This document shows, piece after piece, positions 22,065 through 29,140 of a DNA stretch of 41,638 nt. This DNA comes from a virus. Location: positions 1-41,638 of IMG/VR virus record IMGVR_UViG_3300043777_000088; one strand, written 5' to 3'. The translations under genes were made by a program, and so were the position numbers. The notes beneath the pieces are model-generated. The model made no database searches. It was not told where the DNA came from and saw nothing but the letters and a program-made list of their open reading frames with translations. Every line of letters begins with the position of its first letter. Position 1 is the stretch's first letter.

Positions 22065-22558
22065 TTGACGAGCGGGCGGTGCTGGCGATTCTGCGCGGTG
22101 CGCTGGCGGCGATCGAGCAACTGGCGGCCGCGCACCCAAACGGAGGCCCCATGAAGCCCGCGACGAGCGTCGTGAACGGCCTCCCCATCGATGACCGCGA
22201 CCTCGATGGTCCCTATGGCAATCCGGTCATCAAGGCCGCAGACCCGCGCGACTGGATTGGCCCGAGCATGAAAGGGAAGACCCTGAGCGAATGCTCGCCC
22301 GAATACCTCTTCCTCCTAGCCTCGCGCCATGATTACTTCGCGGCGAAGGCCGAAGCGGAGGGCGCGGTGACGTCGAGCGGGAAGCCGAAGGCGCCCTATG
22401 AGCGGCGGGAGGCCGCGCGGTGCCGCGGCTGGGCGCAGCGGAAGCTGAACGGCTGGCGGCCGCCGGCGCCGGAGCCGAGCGCGCTGGATGACCGCATGCC
22501 GCCGCACGACGAGGTGTTCGGCACCGTCTTCGGGGACACGGACGGAGACCCGTTCTGA
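22061..22558 (+). CDS. Conserved phage protein of the replication/recombination block
   Basis: 165 residues from the ATG overlapping the HNH stop (an ATG 12 bases earlier is less likely). DPRDWIGPSMKGKTLSECSP, EYLFLLASRHDYFAAKAEAE and YERREAARCRGWAQRKLNGW match a protein type often found beside phage single-strand annealing proteins, with the KGK-LSEC and EAARCRGWA blocks as signature. Activity unknown. Confidence 0.75.
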   Translation: MIDERAVLAILRGALAAIEQLAAAHPNGGPMKPATSVVNGLPIDDRDLDGPYGNPVIKAADPRDWIGPSMKGKTLSECSPEYLFLLASRHDYFAAKAEAEGAVTSSGKPKAPYERREAARCRGWAQRKLNGWRPPAPEPSALDDRMPPHDEVFGTVFGDTDGDPF

Positions 22559-22839
22559 TGGGCTCAATGATGGATATCGACGATCCGGCTACGCAGGACG
22601 CTATTCTCACGGCGACCGACGCGATATACCGTGTCGTGTCTGCGCAAATACGAATGGCATCGATCCCCGTAGCACTGGTGGCGCTGGCGCGGGTTGTAGC
22701 TACGCTTCTTGCGTCAGCCCCTCGGCATTTACGAGACGAAGTGAATAGAAAGTTTGATGAAGGGTTTGCTGTAGAGCGCCATGACCAAGCGATCAAGTGC
22801 GATCGGTTACGAGTAGATCCCAAAATTAATTCGAACTGA
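22558..22839 (+). CDS. Hypothetical protein
   Basis: 93 residues, start overlapping the previous stop (TGATG). Helical, with a hydrophobic middle (IPVALVALARVVATLLASAP, residues 35-54) and charged ends. Less G+C-rich than the flanking genes. Not recognised. The 37 bases after it (22840-22876) are A+T-rich with no convincing promoter. Confidence 0.6.
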   Translation: MGSMMDIDDPATQDAILTATDAIYRVVSAQIRMASIPVALVALARVVATLLASAPRHLRDEVNRKFDEGFAVERHDQAIKCDRLRVDPKINSN

Positions 22840-22876
22840 CGCAGCGTCTGATAAGTGTTCTTCTGTAAATTTAAAA

Positions 22877-23098
22877 ATGGTGAAACTTGGCGCCACTGGA
22901 AAGTTTCCGCGCGGGAAACTCAACGAACACGATGACGGTGGGTTGAACATCGCGTTTGTTACCGATCAGCGGAATGGTATCGTGCGAATCGAGTTCGGCA
23001 AGTCGATTACATGGCTCGGCTTGCCGGCGAAGGAGGCGCGACAAATGGCCTCATTGCTCGTGGAAATCGCCGACGAACTCGACAAGCTCCGCTCGTGA
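22877..23098 (+). CDS. Conserved small phage protein
   Basis: 73 residues. VKLGATGKFPRGKLNEHDDG, GLNIAFVTDQRNGIVRIEFG and ITWLGLPAKEARQMASLLVE form a pattern common in phage early regions (GATGKFP-GKLNE-DEG-L-IA ... HFG-PV-WL-MP). A small alpha/beta protein of unknown role. GTGA overlap with the next gene. Confidence 0.8.
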   Translation: MVKLGATGKFPRGKLNEHDDGGLNIAFVTDQRNGIVRIEFGKSITWLGLPAKEARQMASLLVEIADELDKLRS

Positions 23099-23337
23099 CG
23101 CGCATCCACCTCGTCGACCAACAGCAGAAGACGCGCACGCTAGTGGCGAACGCCGCGCGCGCCCACCGCATCGATCAGCTCGCGCCCGACCACCGCGAGG
23201 CTGTGCTCGCCGCCGAGCGCTACCTCCGCGACGCCTCCGCCTACGGCACCGCCGCCGACGCCGTGCTCGCGCGCTGGCGCCGCGGCGCGCCGGGGCTCGC
23301 CTGGATGTCCTGGCAATGGATCAAGAGCCTCAAGTGA
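23095..23337 (+). CDS. Hypothetical protein
   Basis: 80 residues from GTG in the previous stop. Helical: RIHLVDQQQKTRTLVANAAR, LAPDHREAVLAAERYLRDAS, ARWRRGAPGLAWMSWQWIKS. Basic and Trp-rich at the end. Not recognised; position within a tightly overlapped series (GTGA on both sides) argues it is real. Confidence 0.6.
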   Translation: MTRIHLVDQQQKTRTLVANAARAHRIDQLAPDHREAVLAAERYLRDASAYGTAADAVLARWRRGAPGLAWMSWQWIKSLK

Positions 23338-23552
23338 ACACCGCGCTCGTGGAATTAAAGGGGGGGCTCATCGTGCGCGCAGACGCGCTCATCCTGGCGC
23401 TCGACCTGGAGCGACACGGGCATGCGCTCTCCGCGCGCGAGGGGCAGCTCACTGTCTCGCACGCGACATCCCTGGCGGAGGCGGACCGCGAGCAGATTCG
23501 CACGCACCGGCTGTGCCTTCTCGCCATCGCAGCGTATAACGCGCCGCAATGA
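23334..23552 (+). CDS. Small protein with TubC-like helical pattern
   Basis: 72 residues from GTG. VRADALILALDLERHGHALS, then LTVSHATSLAEADREQIRTH and LCLLAIAAYN: the L-x-x-L-E-x-x-G-x-x-L ... L-T-V ... D-R-E-x-I-R-x-H-x-x-x-L-L order resembles the small TubC/NRPS docking-like domain that recurs in phage early regions. Function unknown there. Confidence 0.6.
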   Translation: MNTALVELKGGLIVRADALILALDLERHGHALSAREGQLTVSHATSLAEADREQIRTHRLCLLAIAAYNAPQ

Positions 23553-23830
23553 ACACCGCACATAAGGGACGCCGTGCCGAACATCGCGCGCGGGCCTTGC
23601 TCGAGGCCGCTGGCTTTCAGGTCTGTCGCTCGGCCGGATCGAAAGGCCCCGCTGATCTCATCGCGTGGAATACTACGTCTATTCGCTTCGTGAGCGTGAA
23701 GAGCGGCACGACCTACGCGAGCGCGCTCGAACGCGAAACGCTGGAACTCCTGCCGCGGCCCGCGAACGCCTCCGTGGAAATTTGGCGCTACCCTGATCGC
23801 GCCACGCAGCCGATTATCGAACGACTCTGA
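23549..23830 (+). CDS. PD-(D/E)xK nuclease, Holliday-junction-resolvase-like
   Basis: 93 residues. KGRRAEHRARALLEAAGFQV, then SAGSKGPADLIAW and IRFVSVKSG follow the resolvase/VRR-type core: N-terminal Glu, the Asp of ADLIAW, and Lys of VSVKSG. The acidic or Gln residue that usually stands two before this Lys is Ser, so activity may be reduced. It would act on branched recombination intermediates made by the upstream exonuclease/annealing protein. ATGA overlap with the gene before. Confidence 0.75.
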   Translation: MNTAHKGRRAEHRARALLEAAGFQVCRSAGSKGPADLIAWNTTSIRFVSVKSGTTYASALERETLELLPRPANASVEIWRYPDRATQPIIERL

Positions 23831-23836
23831 TATACT
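23828..23836 (+). promoter_or_regulatory. Extended -10 promoter element
   Basis: TGATATACT: TG, one base, then TATACT (5 of 6). No good -35 is seen at 16-18 bases. Predicted start about 23842-23844, at the first base pairs of the structured RNA, immediately after the nuclease stop (23828-23830). Confidence 0.55.
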
Positions 23837-23840
23837 GCCC

Positions 23841-23909
23841 ACGCCGGGCGGGGCTTTGGCCGGCCCCCGTTCGACGCGCCCGCTGCTTTTCCAGCGAGCG
23901 GCCCGGCGT
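23841..23909 (+). ncRNA. Predicted three-way-junction leader RNA
   Basis: P1: ACGCCGGGC (23841-23849) with GCCCGGCGT (23901-23909), 9 perfect pairs. P2: GGGGC/GCCCC (23850-23854, 23863-23867). P3: 23877-23885 with 23892-23900, 8 pairs and one C-A mismatch, loop CTTTTC. P1-P2 and P3-P1 join without linkers; P2-P3 has 9 bases (23868-23876). The element fills a gap otherwise without genes, begins at the predicted transcription start and lies upstream of a hairpin covering the next ribosome-binding site. Not a tRNA. Could be a cis-regulatory RNA or small RNA. Confidence 0.55.
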
Positions 23910-23919
23910 TCTTTCTCTT

Positions 23920-23935
23920 CACCTGAAAAGAGGTG
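23920..23935 (+). promoter_or_regulatory. Hairpin over the ribosome-binding site of the 38-residue peptide
   Basis: CACCT (23920-23924) pairs with AGGTG (23931-23935), loop GAAAAG, hiding the AGAGGTG ribosome-binding site 5 bases before the ATG at 23941. A competing stem CTCTT (23915-23919) with AAGAG (23928-23932) also exists, so the site could switch between two folds. Confidence 0.5.
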
Positions 23936-23940
23936 TAGAC

Positions 23941-24057
23941 ATGCCCGCCCGTTTCAAACGTGTGATTGTCGCTTTCTTGTGTCGGTTGCCGCAGCGCGTG
24001 TCTGCGCCGCTGGCCCGCGGCATCGTGCGCGTCTGGCCCGGCTTCACATCGGCGTAA
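23941..24057 (+). CDS. Small basic hydrophobic peptide before the primase
   Basis: 38 residues: MPARFKRVIVAFLCRLPQRV then SAPLARGIVRVWPGFTSA. Basic, amphipathic, with one short hydrophobic stretch (VIVAFL). The AGAGGTG ribosome-binding site is among the best in the window. It ends 3 bases before the GTG of the primase-helicase, so it may act as a leader peptide that couples translation to it, under control of the upstream RNA structure. Not recognised. Confidence 0.6.
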   Translation: MPARFKRVIVAFLCRLPQRVSAPLARGIVRVWPGFTSA

Positions 24058-24060
24058 GTC

Positions 24061-25842
24061 GTGCTCACCTTCGCGGAGATTCTGTCGCATTTCGATCCAG
24101 CTAAAAAAACGGGCCGCAATTATCGGACGCGCTGCCCCGCGCATCCAGACGCGACCCCGTCGCTGGACATTGCCGAGGGCAGTGACGTGCCGCTCTTCAT
24201 CTGCCGGAGTGCGGGCTGCACCACCGCCGACATCCTCCGGACGGCGGGCCTCACCTGGAACGACGTGTTGCCGCCACGGACAAATGGCACGCCGCTCGAG
24301 CAGGTCTATGACTACCGCGACGCCACGGGCGTGCTCCGGTACCAAGTCGTGCGCACGCTGTCGCCGAAAGGCTTTCGTCAACGCCAACCAGACGGCGCCG
24401 GGGGCTATTTGTGGAAGATGACCGGCGTCGAGCGCTTGCCCTATCGTCTGCCGGAGCTCGCTGGCCATGCCCGCGTGTTCCTCTGCGAGGGCGAAAAGGA
24501 TGCCGATCGGCTCTGGACCCTCGGCCTGCCGGCGACGTGTAATACCGGCGGGGCGAAGAAATGGGGGGGGAGCGAATCGCTCGCCCTGAAGGCGCTTGGC
24601 GTGCAACGGGTGATTTTACTGCAAGATTTCGATGCCGACGGTGCCGCGCACGTCGCCGTGGCGGCGCAGCACTTAGCGGGCGCGGGCATCACCTCACTCA
24701 CGCTCCCGCCGTTCCCGGGCCCTCCCAAAAGCGATATCAGTGATTGGCTGGATGCCGGGCATACGGTCGAGGAGCTCGACGCGCTCATCCTCGCCGTCCC
24801 GCGGCCCGTGCCAGTCGATGCGCTCGACCCGGCGTTTTTAGCGGACGGCCCGGTCGTCGCGCAGGAGGGGCAACGCATCGCGGCGGAAGGCGTGCGCTAT
24901 GTCGTGGACGGCATGATTCCGGCCTACGGCACGCTCGGCCTCTTGGTCGCTTACGCCAAGGTCGGCAAAACCACTTTCGCGCAAGGGCTCGCAGCCGCCG
25001 TCGCGATGGGCCAGCCGTTCCTTGAGCGAGACACGGTCGCCGCGCGCGTCTTGCTCATTGCCGCTGAAGATCCCCCCGAATATACGGCCTACCTCGCGCG
25101 CACGCTCGTCCTCGACCCAGACCGCTTGACCTTTTACCGCGCGCCCATCCAGCTCGACGCCGACGGTCTGCGTCGTATTGTCGGGACCGTCACGGCGGGC
25201 CACTACGGGCTGGTTCTGATTGCCTCCTGGCAAGCCGTAGTGTCCACGCTCGTGAAGGACGAAAACGACAACGCCGGTGCGGTGCGCGTCGTGGAGCAGG
25301 TCAAAGCGGCAACGCGCGTCACCGGCGTCCCGTGGCTGGCGGATGCGCACGCCGGCAAAAACGAGGACCAGGCAGACGGCGCGGACCCCTCGCGGGCCAT
25401 GCGAGGTGCCTCCGCGTTGGCGGCAGCTGCTGATTACGCGCTGTGGCTGCGCTATGCCAAAGGCGCGTTTGCCTCAACCCGTAAGCTGAGCGGCAAAGGG
25501 CGATTCGTGGACTTTACCGAACTGACGGTGGACTACGACCGCACGTCTGGCGCGCTCACGGTCGTCGGGGACACGCAGTCGCTCGCTGCGGAGAGCAATT
25601 GGAAGTTGATTTGTGAGACCGGCGCGCTATCCAGCACGCCGCGCAGCGCGTCGGCCATTGCCTATGCGGCGGGGCTCGTCCCGGCCGGGACAAAAGCGAC
25701 GAATACGCATCGCCGGCTCGTGCGGCAGGCCTTGCGCGGCCGACCGTCCGTGGGCCAACACGATGCGGTCATCAAAGGCTGGAAAACCGTGTGTTATGTG
25801 CGCCTTGAGTCTGCCGAGGATTCGTCTAGTGAGGACCGCTAG
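24061..25842 (+). CDS. Primase-helicase (zinc, TOPRIM, RepA/RecA-type ATPase)
   Basis: 593 residues from GTG. Zinc motif CPAH ... CRSAGC (residues 25-53); TOPRIM with FLCEGEKDADRL (about 139-150) and LLQDFDADG (about 186-194) plus SDISDWLDAG; ATPase with Walker A AYAKVGKTTFAQ (about 296-307), ADAHAGK and RGASALAAAADYALWLR typical of AAA_25/RepA-like helicases. The usual Walker B Asp is not evident (GLVLIASWQAV). Makes primers and unwinds DNA at the replication fork; with no phage DNA polymerase in the window it would recruit the host replisome. C-terminal 80 residues resemble a winged-helix tail. Ends at TAG 25840-25842 within a hairpin. Confidence 0.88.
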   Translation: MLTFAEILSHFDPAKKTGRNYRTRCPAHPDATPSLDIAEGSDVPLFICRSAGCTTADILRTAGLTWNDVLPPRTNGTPLEQVYDYRDATGVLRYQVVRTLSPKGFRQRQPDGAGGYLWKMTGVERLPYRLPELAGHARVFLCEGEKDADRLWTLGLPATCNTGGAKKWGGSESLALKALGVQRVILLQDFDADGAAHVAVAAQHLAGAGITSLTLPPFPGPPKSDISDWLDAGHTVEELDALILAVPRPVPVDALDPAFLADGPVVAQEGQRIAAEGVRYVVDGMIPAYGTLGLLVAYAKVGKTTFAQGLAAAVAMGQPFLERDTVAARVLLIAAEDPPEYTAYLARTLVLDPDRLTFYRAPIQLDADGLRRIVGTVTAGHYGLVLIASWQAVVSTLVKDENDNAGAVRVVEQVKAATRVTGVPWLADAHAGKNEDQADGADPSRAMRGASALAAAADYALWLRYAKGAFASTRKLSGKGRFVDFTELTVDYDRTSGALTVVGDTQSLAAESNWKLICETGALSSTPRSASAIAYAAGLVPAGTKATNTHRRLVRQALRGRPSVGQHDAVIKGWKTVCYVRLESAEDSSSEDR

Positions 25843-25865
25843 TGACAGTTAGCATCTCTGTCACT
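25841..25865. terminator. Hairpin at the end of the primase-helicase gene
   Basis: AGTGACAG (25841-25848) with CTGTCACT (25858-25865), 9-base loop; 8 perfect pairs overlapping the stop codon. No T tract. The right arm is also half of a tandem repeat. Confidence 0.5.
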
Positions 25866-25877
25866 ATCTGTAACTAT
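25858..25877. repeat. Tandem 10-bp repeat
   Basis: CTGTCACTAT followed by CTGTAACTAT, one difference. In the A+T-rich non-coding gap 25843-26044 it could be an iteron-like binding site. Confidence 0.6.
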
Positions 25878-25903
25878 GACTGCGACTGGCCAAACTGGGT
25901 GTC

Positions 25904-25953
25904 GTGCCTATATCGCGGGGGGGAAGGTTACAGACCTTCCCCTATATAGGCAC
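25904..25953. promoter_or_regulatory. Long two-part hairpin in the early/late junction
   Basis: Outer stem GTGCCTATAT (25904-25913) with ATATAGGCAC (25944-25953); inner stem GGGGAAGGT (25920-25928) with ACCTTCCCC (25934-25942), loop TACAG. 19 perfect pairs interrupted by an unequal internal loop. Lies in the only long non-coding gap (25843-26044) between replication and packaging genes; candidate terminator/attenuator or origin structure. No T tract follows. Confidence 0.7.
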
Positions 25954-26008
25954 CATTGGCACGTTAGAATCATCGATATTCCCTTATGTCATATTTACTA
26001 TTTTCAAA

Positions 26009-26017
26009 TGTTATAGC
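26009..26017 (+). promoter_or_regulatory. Possible late extended -10 promoter
   Basis: TGTTATAGC, extended -10 form (TG, one base, TATAGC) 28 bases before the ATG at 26045, in A+T-rich sequence. No recognisable -35. A nearby TTAGAATCA (25964-25972) repeats the -10 region of the rightward early promoter. Confidence 0.35.
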
Positions 26018-26044
26018 CTCATCCCTGTACCTGTGGAACCATCC

Positions 26045-26233
26045 ATGAAACGACCCATGCTACGTTCGGTACCCCTCGACTCCGTGCTCCCCCTCAAGCC
26101 TGGCACGCTGACGATCACAATGTCCGTCGGTCAATGGGATACGCTGCTCGCGATCGCATATGACACTGGGGTGGTGCTGCTCGAGCTCGACGGGGAGGAG
26201 CAACCCGTCGCCGCCTATCAGCGAGAATCCTAG
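26045..26233 (+). CDS. Hypothetical protein, first gene of the packaging/head block
   Basis: 62 residues from ATG 26045 (in-frame upstream extension to 25904 would run through the hairpin and looks unlike protein). SVPLDSVLPLKPGTLTITMS then VGQWDTLLAIAYDTGVVLLE: a compact beta/alpha pattern with acidic end. Not recognised. Confidence 0.6.
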   Translation: MKRPMLRSVPLDSVLPLKPGTLTITMSVGQWDTLLAIAYDTGVVLLELDGEEQPVAAYQRES

Positions 26234-26254
26234 CTGTTGCGCCTATACTTAGCT

Positions 26255-26677
26255 GTGTCGGTCCCGAAAGGTCAGCGTTACGGCGGCAAGCCCAAAGGCT
26301 ATAAACATCAGAAAACGCTGGAAAAAGAGGCCGCGCGCGAGCTGACGCGCCAGATCATCACCGCGCATCTGGAGCCGATGACCCTTGCGCAAATCGCGCA
26401 CGCGAAGGGGATCGCCTACATCGTCCTCCGCAATCCGGACGGCACCTTTACGCGCGCGACAAACGAGGCGCAGGTCGATGCGGCGTGCGCGGCCGGCGCC
26501 GAGGCATTCAAAATCTTCACGCAGGCGCCAAACACGCAGGCCTATACGGACCTCATGAACCGCGCGCTCGACAAACCGGCGGAACAGCTCCAGGTCAAGA
26601 TGAGCGGCGCGCTCGAGCTCCAGATGGGGGATCGCTTGCGGGCGGCGCGCGCGCGCCTGGCAAAAGCGAAAGCGTGA
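26255..26677 (+). CDS. Terminase small subunit (probable)
   Basis: 140 residues from GTG 26255, giving a VSVPKGQRYGGKPKGYKHQK start; TTG 26237 would add 6 residues. A basic N-terminal DNA-binding head of the GGKPKG type, a helix (LEKEAARELTRQIITAHLEP), a beta pair (YIVLRNPDGTFTRAT) and C-terminal helices used for ring assembly. It directly precedes TerL with a GTGA overlap. It would recognise the pac site, often located in or near its own gene. No ribosome-binding site is evident. Confidence 0.75.
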   Translation: MSVPKGQRYGGKPKGYKHQKTLEKEAARELTRQIITAHLEPMTLAQIAHAKGIAYIVLRNPDGTFTRATNEAQVDAACAAGAEAFKIFTQAPNTQAYTDLMNRALDKPAEQLQVKMSGALELQMGDRLRAARARLAKAKA

Positions 26678-28197
26678 ACAATTTCGGTGCAGCCTGGCGC
26701 GTGACCGATGGGCGGGCCGCGCCCCCGTCGGCGGCGATTGATGCCGAGCTCGAAGACTTCGTCGCGCAGTTCATTGACGACCCGCTCGGCTTCGTCTTGG
26801 CGTGTTATCCCTGGGGGGAACCGGGCACGCCGCTCGAGCATGAGTCCGGCCCCGACGACAACCAGCGCGCCTTTCTCACCGACCTCGGCGCCGAAGTCCG
26901 CAGGCGCGCGTTCGACGGCCATACGCCGGTCCTGCCGATTCAGATGGCGGAAACGAGTGGCCACGACACCGGCAAGAGCGCGCAAGGTGCCTGGATCGCC
27001 GACTGGATTCTGAGCACACGGCCCGACAGCATCGGCACCGTCACTGCCGGCACCGCGACGCAGCTCGAGGTGCGCACCTGGGCGGCGATTGTCTGGTGGA
27101 CGAACCTCTGCATCACCGCCCACTGGTTTGTCATTCAGTCGCGGCTCATCTACGCGAAAGCCTCGCCGAAGTCGTGGAAGGTGGTCGCGCAGACGGCCGA
27201 CGCCGACAACGCGCATAGCTTCGCCGGCCAGCACGCGCGCACGTCGACGAGTTGGTATCTCTTCGATGAGGCGAGCGGCGTGCCGGACAAAATCTGGGAA
27301 GAAGCGTCAGGCGGCCTCATGGACGGCGAGCCGATGTGGTTCGCCTGGGGCCAGATGATTCGCAACACCGGGATGTTCTATCGCGTCTGCTTCGGGAACG
27401 AGGCGCCGCGGTGGAACCATCGGCGCATCGACTCGCGCACGTCGCGCTTCCCGAACAAGGCGCTGATTGCCCAGCATATCGCCGACTACGGCATTGACAG
27501 CGATTACGTGAAGGTGCGCATCCTCGGGTATCCGCCGAGCGCGAGCGAACTCCAATACATTGACAAGGCGCGGATTGATGCCGCGCGCAAGCGGAAGGCG
27601 CTGCCGATCGCGCGGGAGCCGCTGATTGCCGGCTTCGATGTCTCCGGCGGCGGCAAGGCGTGGAACGTCATTCGCTTCCGCCGCGGCCTGGACGGGAACG
27701 CGCTGCCGGCCATTCGAATTCCGGGCGAACGCGACCCGGAGCGGTCCGAGCGCGTCGGCATCTGTGCCGAACTCCTGGCCGACCGGCGCGAGGGGCATGA
27801 GCTCGCCGCGCTCTTCATCGACGCCGCGTTTGGCGCCGCGATTGCCGTGCGGCTGAAGGCGCTCGGCTATACGCACGTCTACGAGGTCAACTTCGGGGCC
27901 GGGTCGCCGGACGCGCACATGCTGAACATGCGCGCGTTCATGTATGCCAAGGCGAAGGACTGGCTCCTGTTGGGCGCGCTGCCCGATGAGGACACGATCT
28001 GCGACCAGGCGGCGCTGGCCGGCTACCACCTGAACCAGTCGGGCAAGCTCGTCATCGAGTCCAAGGCCGACATCGCCACGCGGGGGGAGGCGAGCCCGGA
28101 CGACTGGGACGCCTTCTGCCTGACGTTCGCGCAGCCCGTGGCGCCGCCGCCGGTGGTCGCGGAGCCGGTCTATCGGCCGGCGAGCACGTGGGGCTAG
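26674..28197 (+). CDS. Terminase large subunit
   Basis: 507 residues from the GTG overlapping the TerS stop. ATPase: Walker A-type SGHDTGKSAQG (Lys101), Walker B WYLFDEASGVPD (Asp198, Glu199). C-terminal RNase H-like nuclease: GFDVSGGG (Asp322), LFIDAAFGAA (Asp383) and DDWDAF (Asp479), the three metal-binding acids. The motor pumps DNA into the procapsid through the portal and cuts it when full. The genome's terminal redundancy fits headful cutting. Confidence 0.93.
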   Translation: MNNFGAAWRVTDGRAAPPSAAIDAELEDFVAQFIDDPLGFVLACYPWGEPGTPLEHESGPDDNQRAFLTDLGAEVRRRAFDGHTPVLPIQMAETSGHDTGKSAQGAWIADWILSTRPDSIGTVTAGTATQLEVRTWAAIVWWTNLCITAHWFVIQSRLIYAKASPKSWKVVAQTADADNAHSFAGQHARTSTSWYLFDEASGVPDKIWEEASGGLMDGEPMWFAWGQMIRNTGMFYRVCFGNEAPRWNHRRIDSRTSRFPNKALIAQHIADYGIDSDYVKVRILGYPPSASELQYIDKARIDAARKRKALPIAREPLIAGFDVSGGGKAWNVIRFRRGLDGNALPAIRIPGERDPERSERVGICAELLADRREGHELAALFIDAAFGAAIAVRLKALGYTHVYEVNFGAGSPDAHMLNMRAFMYAKAKDWLLLGALPDEDTICDQAALAGYHLNQSGKLVIESKADIATRGEASPDDWDAFCLTFAQPVAPPPVVAEPVYRPASTWG

Positions 28198-28211
28198 GGA
28201 GGGCCTCACGA

Positions 28212-28247
28212 GGGCCTCAGAATCGAATCCTCGGCGGTTCTGAGCCC
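28212..28247. promoter_or_regulatory. Bulged hairpin after the terminase gene
   Basis: GGGC(c)TCAGAA with TTCTGAGCCC, 10 pairs around a one-base bulge and 15-base loop, in the 71-base gap between TerL and the next gene. No T tract; could be an attenuator or processing site. Confidence 0.5.
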
Positions 28248-28268
28248 TATCGGGTGTAAGGTTACGAC

Positions 28269-28550
28269 ATGCCCAAACAGCATCCGGACGATCGGCCGTT
28301 CTACCGGACGCCGCAGCATCGCAAGATTTCGTCGTTTATTCGCCCGATCTACGTCACGAAGGACCTGACGACGCTCGACCCGCCGTGCGCCGTCTGCGGG
28401 CAGGCGAGCGGGCGCGGGCGGTATGACTGGGGCCTGAAGGCGTGGCTGTGCGCGCCGTGTGGCAAGCAGCTGACCCTCGCGGTCGGCGACGTGGTGGTGA
28501 CCCATGCCGAGCAAGTCGAAAGCGCAACAACGCCTGATGGCCGCCGCTGA
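28269..28550 (+). CDS. Small zinc-ribbon protein
   Basis: 93 residues. PPCAVCGQASGRGRYDWGLK then AWLCAPCGKQ: two C-x2-C knuckles. Basic N-terminus (KQHPDDRPFYRTPQHRKISS). Located between TerL and the portal gene. Its last 47 bases overlap the next start. Confidence 0.65.
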   Translation: MPKQHPDDRPFYRTPQHRKISSFIRPIYVTKDLTTLDPPCAVCGQASGRGRYDWGLKAWLCAPCGKQLTLAVGDVVVTHAEQVESATTPDGRR

Positions 28551-28761
28551 GCACGGGGCGACGTTCCCGATGGCCAAGAAGCTCCGCGGGTCGATGACGC
28601 ACGCGCAGCTGCATGACTTCGCGGTCGGGTCGCTGGCGAAGAAGCCGGCGCATGTCAAGGCGGCGAAACCGGGGTCGCTGCTCGCGGCGTCGCAACGCGG
28701 CTTCTCGGCGTCCCATCCCAGCCGGAATCTGGGCAAGTTCCTGCACCCGAAGCGCGCATGA
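28504..28761 (+). CDS. Small conserved phage protein (DUF3008-like pattern)
   Basis: 85 residues. MPSKSKAQQRLMAAAEHGAT, FPMAKKLRGSMTHAQLHDFA follow the SK-QQRLM-AA-HG pattern of short basic phage proteins, with a Lys-rich tail (LAKKPAHVKAAKPG). Role unknown; the family is common near portal genes. Confidence 0.7.
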   Translation: MPSKSKAQQRLMAAAEHGATFPMAKKLRGSMTHAQLHDFAVGSLAKKPAHVKAAKPGSLLAASQRGFSASHPSRNLGKFLHPKRA

Positions 28762-29042
28762 CCGGGTCTGGCGCGCACCGCCCGCTGCAGACCTCGCCGC
28801 TGGCGACGGGCCTGCCGACGCTACTCAAAGCCGAACACGTCCTCACGCGCGCGACCTTCAAGAAGTTCTTCCGGCTGGCGGGCTGGTGCAAAGAGCAGGG
28901 GATGACCGCGTTCTGCCGCTGTGGCCTGTGCCACGACGAAGTCCAGATGCTGGCAACGCCGAGCGTGCAGCTGACCGACGGGGCCTCATCTGCGCCAGCG
29001 CTGCGCCTGGAGTGCGCGTGTAGTCGGTGGATCATCCGATGA
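28758..29042 (+). CDS. Hypothetical Cys-rich protein
   Basis: 94 residues, ATGA overlaps on both sides. FCRCGLCHDEV ... LRLECACSRWIIR contains four or more Cys and one His likely to bind zinc; FKKFFRLAGWCKEQGMTAF precedes it. Not recognised. Confidence 0.6.
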   Translation: MTGSGAHRPLQTSPLATGLPTLLKAEHVLTRATFKKFFRLAGWCKEQGMTAFCRCGLCHDEVQMLATPSVQLTDGASSAPALRLECACSRWIIR

Positions 29043-29140
29043 GTCCGCTCAATCTCGGCCGGGCGCAGCCGCCGTTGACGCATGCGTGGTGCGTGTGGCT
29101 GTGGGCGTGTTGGCTCACTCATGAGAGTGGCTGGACCTAG
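29039..29140 (+). CDS. Possible 33-residue Trp-rich peptide
   Basis: ATG overlaps the previous stop and the TAG ends one base before the portal ATG, filling the gap exactly. LTHAWCVWLWACWLTHESGW is unusually rich in Trp/Cys and could enter a membrane. May only serve to couple portal translation. Confidence 0.35.
   Translation: MSPLNLGRAQPPLTHAWCVWLWACWLTHESGWT

Noticed and set aside
22840-22876. A+T-rich gap as a promoter for the following small gene
   Set aside because: No -35/-10 pair with acceptable spacing could be found.
23841-23909. Possibility that the structured element is a tRNA or the GTTCGAC is a T loop
   Set aside because: The motif falls between the arms, not in a 5-bp stem at the 3' side, and neither strand gives a cloverleaf.
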